Source: Luteibaculum sp964627445
GTDB taxonomy: Bacteria > Bacteroidota > Bacteroidia > Flavobacteriales_D > Luteibaculaceae
DNA length: 64,000 nucleotides
Reading direction: 5' to 3'
Assembly (NCBI GenBank): GCA_964627445.1
Contig: CAZVJF010000002.1
Location: 310,001 to 374,000, forward strand
Shown: positions 61,401 through 64,000 of the stretch, one piece after another
How the letters are laid out: every line of letters begins with the position of its first letter
Numbering within the stretch: position 1 is the first letter of the stretch
Translations under genes and position numbers: made by a program
Notes under the pieces: model-generated
Told to the model about the DNA's origin: nothing
The model's database searches: none
Seen by the model: the letters and a program-made list of their open reading frames with translations, nothing else

Positions 61401-61435
61401 AAAAAAGGGGTGGACTTTGAGTCCACCCCTTTTTT
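61401..61435 (+). terminator. Rho-independent terminator of the M43 array
   Basis: Stem GGGGTGGACT/AGTCCACCCC with loop TTG, flanked by six A and six T that extend the pairing. It lies 22 bp after the member 5 stop and fits a single transcript for the five genes. The rest of 61436-61635 shows no gene. Confidence 0.88.
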
Positions 61436-61635
61436 ATTGCACATAGAGTGAGTCAATATAATCGTGAAGCAGGTCTTAGTGCAGCTTATTTCGTATAGCG
61501 ACCTTGTTTATGTTTGGCAGTTACAAGAACTGGATGATCCATGCTATAGCTGAGAATTATAATTCCGAAAAACCTTGCCCTGGCCTACCTTGACCACATA
61601 ATTAAATCAGCACGAAATGGGTTCCCAGGCCTGGA

Positions 61636-62682
61636 TTACCGTTGGGCAGTTTCTGTGGCCTTGGTGTGTGGCTGAAGGCTATATACTACGGCCTCGGCTT
61701 CTTTGATAAACTCTCGTTTATCAAATTTAGGAGCCATTATGAATACTTCGGCAGCAATAATTTCCTGGGTTTCTTTATCGAGCTGTACGGTGGAAACAAA
61801 AGGACCACCCAGAAAACTTTTTGTAGTGCGCCACAAGCCTCTAAAGTCTACCGCGTAGTTAAACGAACTATGGGTTGGAGCAATTTGCTGGGCCGTAGGT
61901 TGTATGAATTTTTGAGTCGTCATGTGCGTTCCGGGTCTAGGGCCTGGAATGCGCTTTAGTTTGTAATTGCGCAAGGCTTCTAACCTGCTAGCAGTAAAAG
62001 CCGAGTCGGACTGATAGGGGTAGCGATACAAGGCAATTCCCGTGGTAATAAAGTGCTTGGTACCCCCCATAATCTTTTCACGTTCCCATTCTAAACGAAT
62101 AAAATTACTGTCTGCCTTAATGAGCTGGGTCCCTTTGGGGAGGATGACATCGTAGCCAAACAACGCGCCTATTTTTTGTCTTAGCTTTTCTTCTTCGTGC
62201 AACGACAGCCAACTTTGATAGCGTTTACGTTCGGCTTCGCGTAGCAACTCCTTTATATTATCCGCGTTGGCTTTGAGGTGCTCCACGGCACTCGATAGGG
62301 AACTGGCTTTTAATAAAAAAGCAAGCTGGTTCTTTGCTTTGTAGTTGCGTGCTACTCGTATTTCGGGTTGCCTGGGATAGTCAGGGTTAATGTCTATGTT
62401 TAAAACGTTTCTATGGCGCTCTAAGAGCTGGTTAATAGCCTCGGGCTCGTAATGTAAAACGTTGAACATTACTTCGGGCTGGGGCAGCATAGGAAAATTG
62501 GGCTGAAAGACCTCTGCACAAACATCGCGTAAACTGCTTTCCCAGTACCGTTGAGGAGCCACTACCAATAATTCACCCGAAGCACCCGTGTACGCAGGTT
62601 TTACAGTAACATCACTGGTGCATGCCAGGAAAAGACAAGAAATGAGAGTAGCAAAAAGAGACTTGCGGAGTAGCGCTATCAT
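61636..62682 (-). CDS. DUF4837 family lipoprotein
   Basis: 348 aa. Lipoprotein signal with lipobox FLAC (residues ~18-21) and a mature part starting TSDVTVKPAYTGASGELLVV. The body fits DUF4837, a Bacteroidota-specific family of unknown function, with VAPQRYWESSLRDVCAEVFQ and LEWEREKIMGGTKHFITTG. It is likely at the outer or inner membrane by lipid. The start is 6 bp after the stop of the lytic transglycosylase gene, so the two are probably cotranscribed, hinting at an envelope role. Confidence 0.85.
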   Translation of the reverse strand: MIALLRKSLFATLISCLFLACTSDVTVKPAYTGASGELLVVAPQRYWESSLRDVCAEVFQPNFPMLPQPEVMFNVLHYEPEAINQLLERHRNVLNIDINPDYPRQPEIRVARNYKAKNQLAFLLKASSLSSAVEHLKANADNIKELLREAERKRYQSWLSLHEEEKLRQKIGALFGYDVILPKGTQLIKADSNFIRLEWEREKIMGGTKHFITTGIALYRYPYQSDSAFTASRLEALRNYKLKRIPGPRPGTHMTTQKFIQPTAQQIAPTHSSFNYAVDFRGLWRTTKSFLGGPFVSTVQLDKETQEIIAAEVFIMAPKFDKREFIKEAEAVVYSLQPHTKATETAQR

Positions 62683-62688
62683 AGGTAG

Positions 62689-64000
62689 TTATATGACCCC
62701 GATTGCAATTTTTTGTCCGGGTTTAATTCTTCTAACGTCCCTTATGTTGTTTAGTTGTTTGATCTTTGAAATCGTGAGATTTTCGTGTTTCTGCACAATA
62801 TCCCAAATCGTATCTCCAGGTTGTATCGTGTAGTACCGATAGTTGTGGTTGCCTTTCGGTCGGGTATTTTGCGCTACTGCATTGTTCTTCTTACCCTCAC
62901 TTGAGGAGGCGGGTATGTTGAGTACCTGGCCTATATCTAGGCGCGAGCTGTACAAACCATTGGCTTGCTTGAGATCCAAAATACTACACCCATACAACTT
63001 TGCAATGAGGGTGAGGTTTTCTCCCTTGCGCACTTTATGTACTCCGGCAACTTTTGCTTTTTCGGAAGAATTGGTGGTATGCTTTTCTTCGCTCTTTTGC
63101 TTTTCAGCTTCGGATTTTTCAGCTAGCAATTTTTCCTTTTCCAGTTCCTTTATTCGGTCTCGATGTGTAGCATATAAAATGGCGCTTTCATAAGGCACAT
63201 TTAGGACGTAAGGATCGCGGTAGTAAGGTATGTGATCGGTTTTCAGCCTTGGATTTAAGAGCTTAAGTACATTGTAATCTACATCCAAGGTTTCTGCTGC
63301 GGCCTTCAGGTCCCATGGCTTGTCTATGTGGATCGTATCCATCATATGGTCAAAAGCCATGTCGGGTTTTACAGATTTCACACCCAATTCTTTTGCGTGG
63401 GTAAAGATGTAGTTTACTGCAATAAAGGCAGGGACGTAGCCGCGCGTTTCTCTAGGGAGATACCGGTAAATGCGCCAGTAGTTCTTCTTACCTCCCGAGT
63501 AGCGGATGGCTTTGTTTACCGTTCCTGGACCAGAGTTGTAAGCTGCCAAGGCCAGTTCCCAGTTGCCGTACATTTTGTATAAATCGCGCAGAAACCGACA
63601 TGCCGCCTCGGTTGCCAGTTTTGGGTCTTTGCGGTCGTCTGTGTAGCTACTTACCTTAAGATCGTACATCTTACCCGTACCGTACATAAACTGCCACAAG
63701 CCTGTAGCACCGGCATGTGAACGGGCGGTGGGGTTAAAAGCCGATTCCACGGCAACCAGGTGCTTTAGTTCTAAGGGTAATCCGTATTTGTCTAGGCTTT
63801 CCTCAATTTCGGGGTAGTAAAAGGCAGAGAGCCCCAACATGCGCTCGGTAAGCTCACGTTTACGGCCTAAATACATGTCAATAAATGCCTGGACTTTGTT
63901 GTTGTAGGCAAAGTTAATAGGCGAGTTGGCCGACATTTCCATCAGGCGGCCAGCTGTGTTTTTGTCGTCTTCGGTTGCTAAGGCTGCTCTGCCGACCTCT
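62689..64000 (-). CDS. Membrane-bound lytic murein transglycosylase (MltD-like) with LysM domains, 5' end outside window
   Basis: The frame stays open to the right edge, beyond the ATG at 63942, with residues such as DDKNTAGRLMEMSANSPINF across it; the true start lies outside. The SLT catalytic domain has the glutamate in LKHLVAVESAFNPTA and ATGLWQFMYGTG, followed by AYNSGPGTVNKAIRYSG. Two LysM peptidoglycan-binding repeats lie at the C-terminus (HKVRKGENLTLIAKLYGCSI and YTIQPGDTIWDIVQKHENLT), separated by a charged linker. It cleaves peptidoglycan to anhydromuropeptides in the periplasm. It is followed by the DUF4837 gene. Confidence 0.93.
   Translation of the reverse strand, partial: EVGRAALATEDDKNTAGRLMEMSANSPINFAYNNKVQAFIDMYLGRKRELTERMLGLSAFYYPEIEESLDKYGLPLELKHLVAVESAFNPTARSHAGATGLWQFMYGTGKMYDLKVSSYTDDRKDPKLATEAACRFLRDLYKMYGNWELALAAYNSGPGTVNKAIRYSGGKKNYWRIYRYLPRETRGYVPAFIAVNYIFTHAKELGVKSVKPDMAFDHMMDTIHIDKPWDLKAAAETLDVDYNVLKLLNPRLKTDHIPYYRDPYVLNVPYESAILYATHRDRIKELEKEKLLAEKSEAEKQKSEEKHTTNSSEKAKVAGVHKVRKGENLTLIAKLYGCSILDLKQANGLYSSRLDIGQVLNIPASSSEGKKNNAVAQNTRPKGNHNYRYYTIQPGDTIWDIVQKHENLTISKIKQLNNIRDVRRIKPGQKIAIGVI

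Overview
The window looks like a chromosomal segment from a member of the Bacteroidota, most likely Flavobacteriales or a close relative. This rests on the gene families, because no rRNA gene is present. The signs are a PorZ-type type IX secretion (T9SS) protein next to recO, at least seven proteins with T9SS C-terminal sorting domains, a DUF4837 lipoprotein, a zinc-ligand-poor DksA-like protein, a BlaI/M56/TonB signalling set, and several TAnnTTTG (-7) promoter elements.

Region by region. 1-4054: end of a lamin-tail-domain surface protein, msrB, and a ClC channel/transporter with CBS domains. 4251-5462: four copies of a ~190-212 bp intergenic repeat, with a DUF559 endonuclease-like gene between copies 1 and 2. 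5487-7259: aspS. 7492-9887: an orphan block with two unknown small genes, two apparent gene fragments and a secreted MORN-like protein. 10096-14521: a minus-strand lspA/dksA-like/ileS run. 14574-16481: a T9SS-exported M1 aminopeptidase. 16737-20993: a cysteine-dioxygenase-like cupin, a PAS histidine kinase overlapping a receiver-CRP response regulator, and a double-Usp stress protein. 21038-21111: tRNA-Ala(GGC). 21156-25630: an iron/cobalamin-type ABC importer locus whose binding-protein gene is broken by an exact 190-bp tandem duplication. 25734-32681: response regulator, HEAT-repeat membrane protein, processive family-2 glycosyltransferase and a 1350-aa hybrid kinase, probably an exopolysaccharide control and synthesis unit. 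32678-36206: an HNH/NUMOD4 endonuclease and a large FAD/Fe-S oxidoreductase on the minus strand. 36340-37505: an acetyltransferase and an unknown possible double cupin. 37498-43028: a minus-strand operon of overlapping or near-abutting signalling genes ending in a Kir-type potassium channel. 43128-46236: a coiled-coil protein, a rhodanese, and a BlaI / M56-TonB / TonB-lipoprotein operon with two tandem palindromes in its promoter region. 46313-50716: an S8 lipoprotein protease, porZ and recO. 50887-61379: five tandem, almost abutting paralogous M43 metalloproteases with PKD and sorting domains. 61636-64000: a DUF4837 lipoprotein and a lytic transglycosylase that runs off the right edge.

The best candidates for something undescribed are: (a) the five-protease array, whose N-terminal and C-terminal halves pair up differently, so the paralogs look like domain mosaics; (b) the repeat family with an embedded DUF559 nuclease and a nested 24-bp insert; (c) the multi-regulator operon with a Kir channel; (d) the cysteine-dioxygenase-like cupin lacking one canonical iron ligand. 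No CRISPR array, transposase, integrase, prophage or restriction-modification system was seen.
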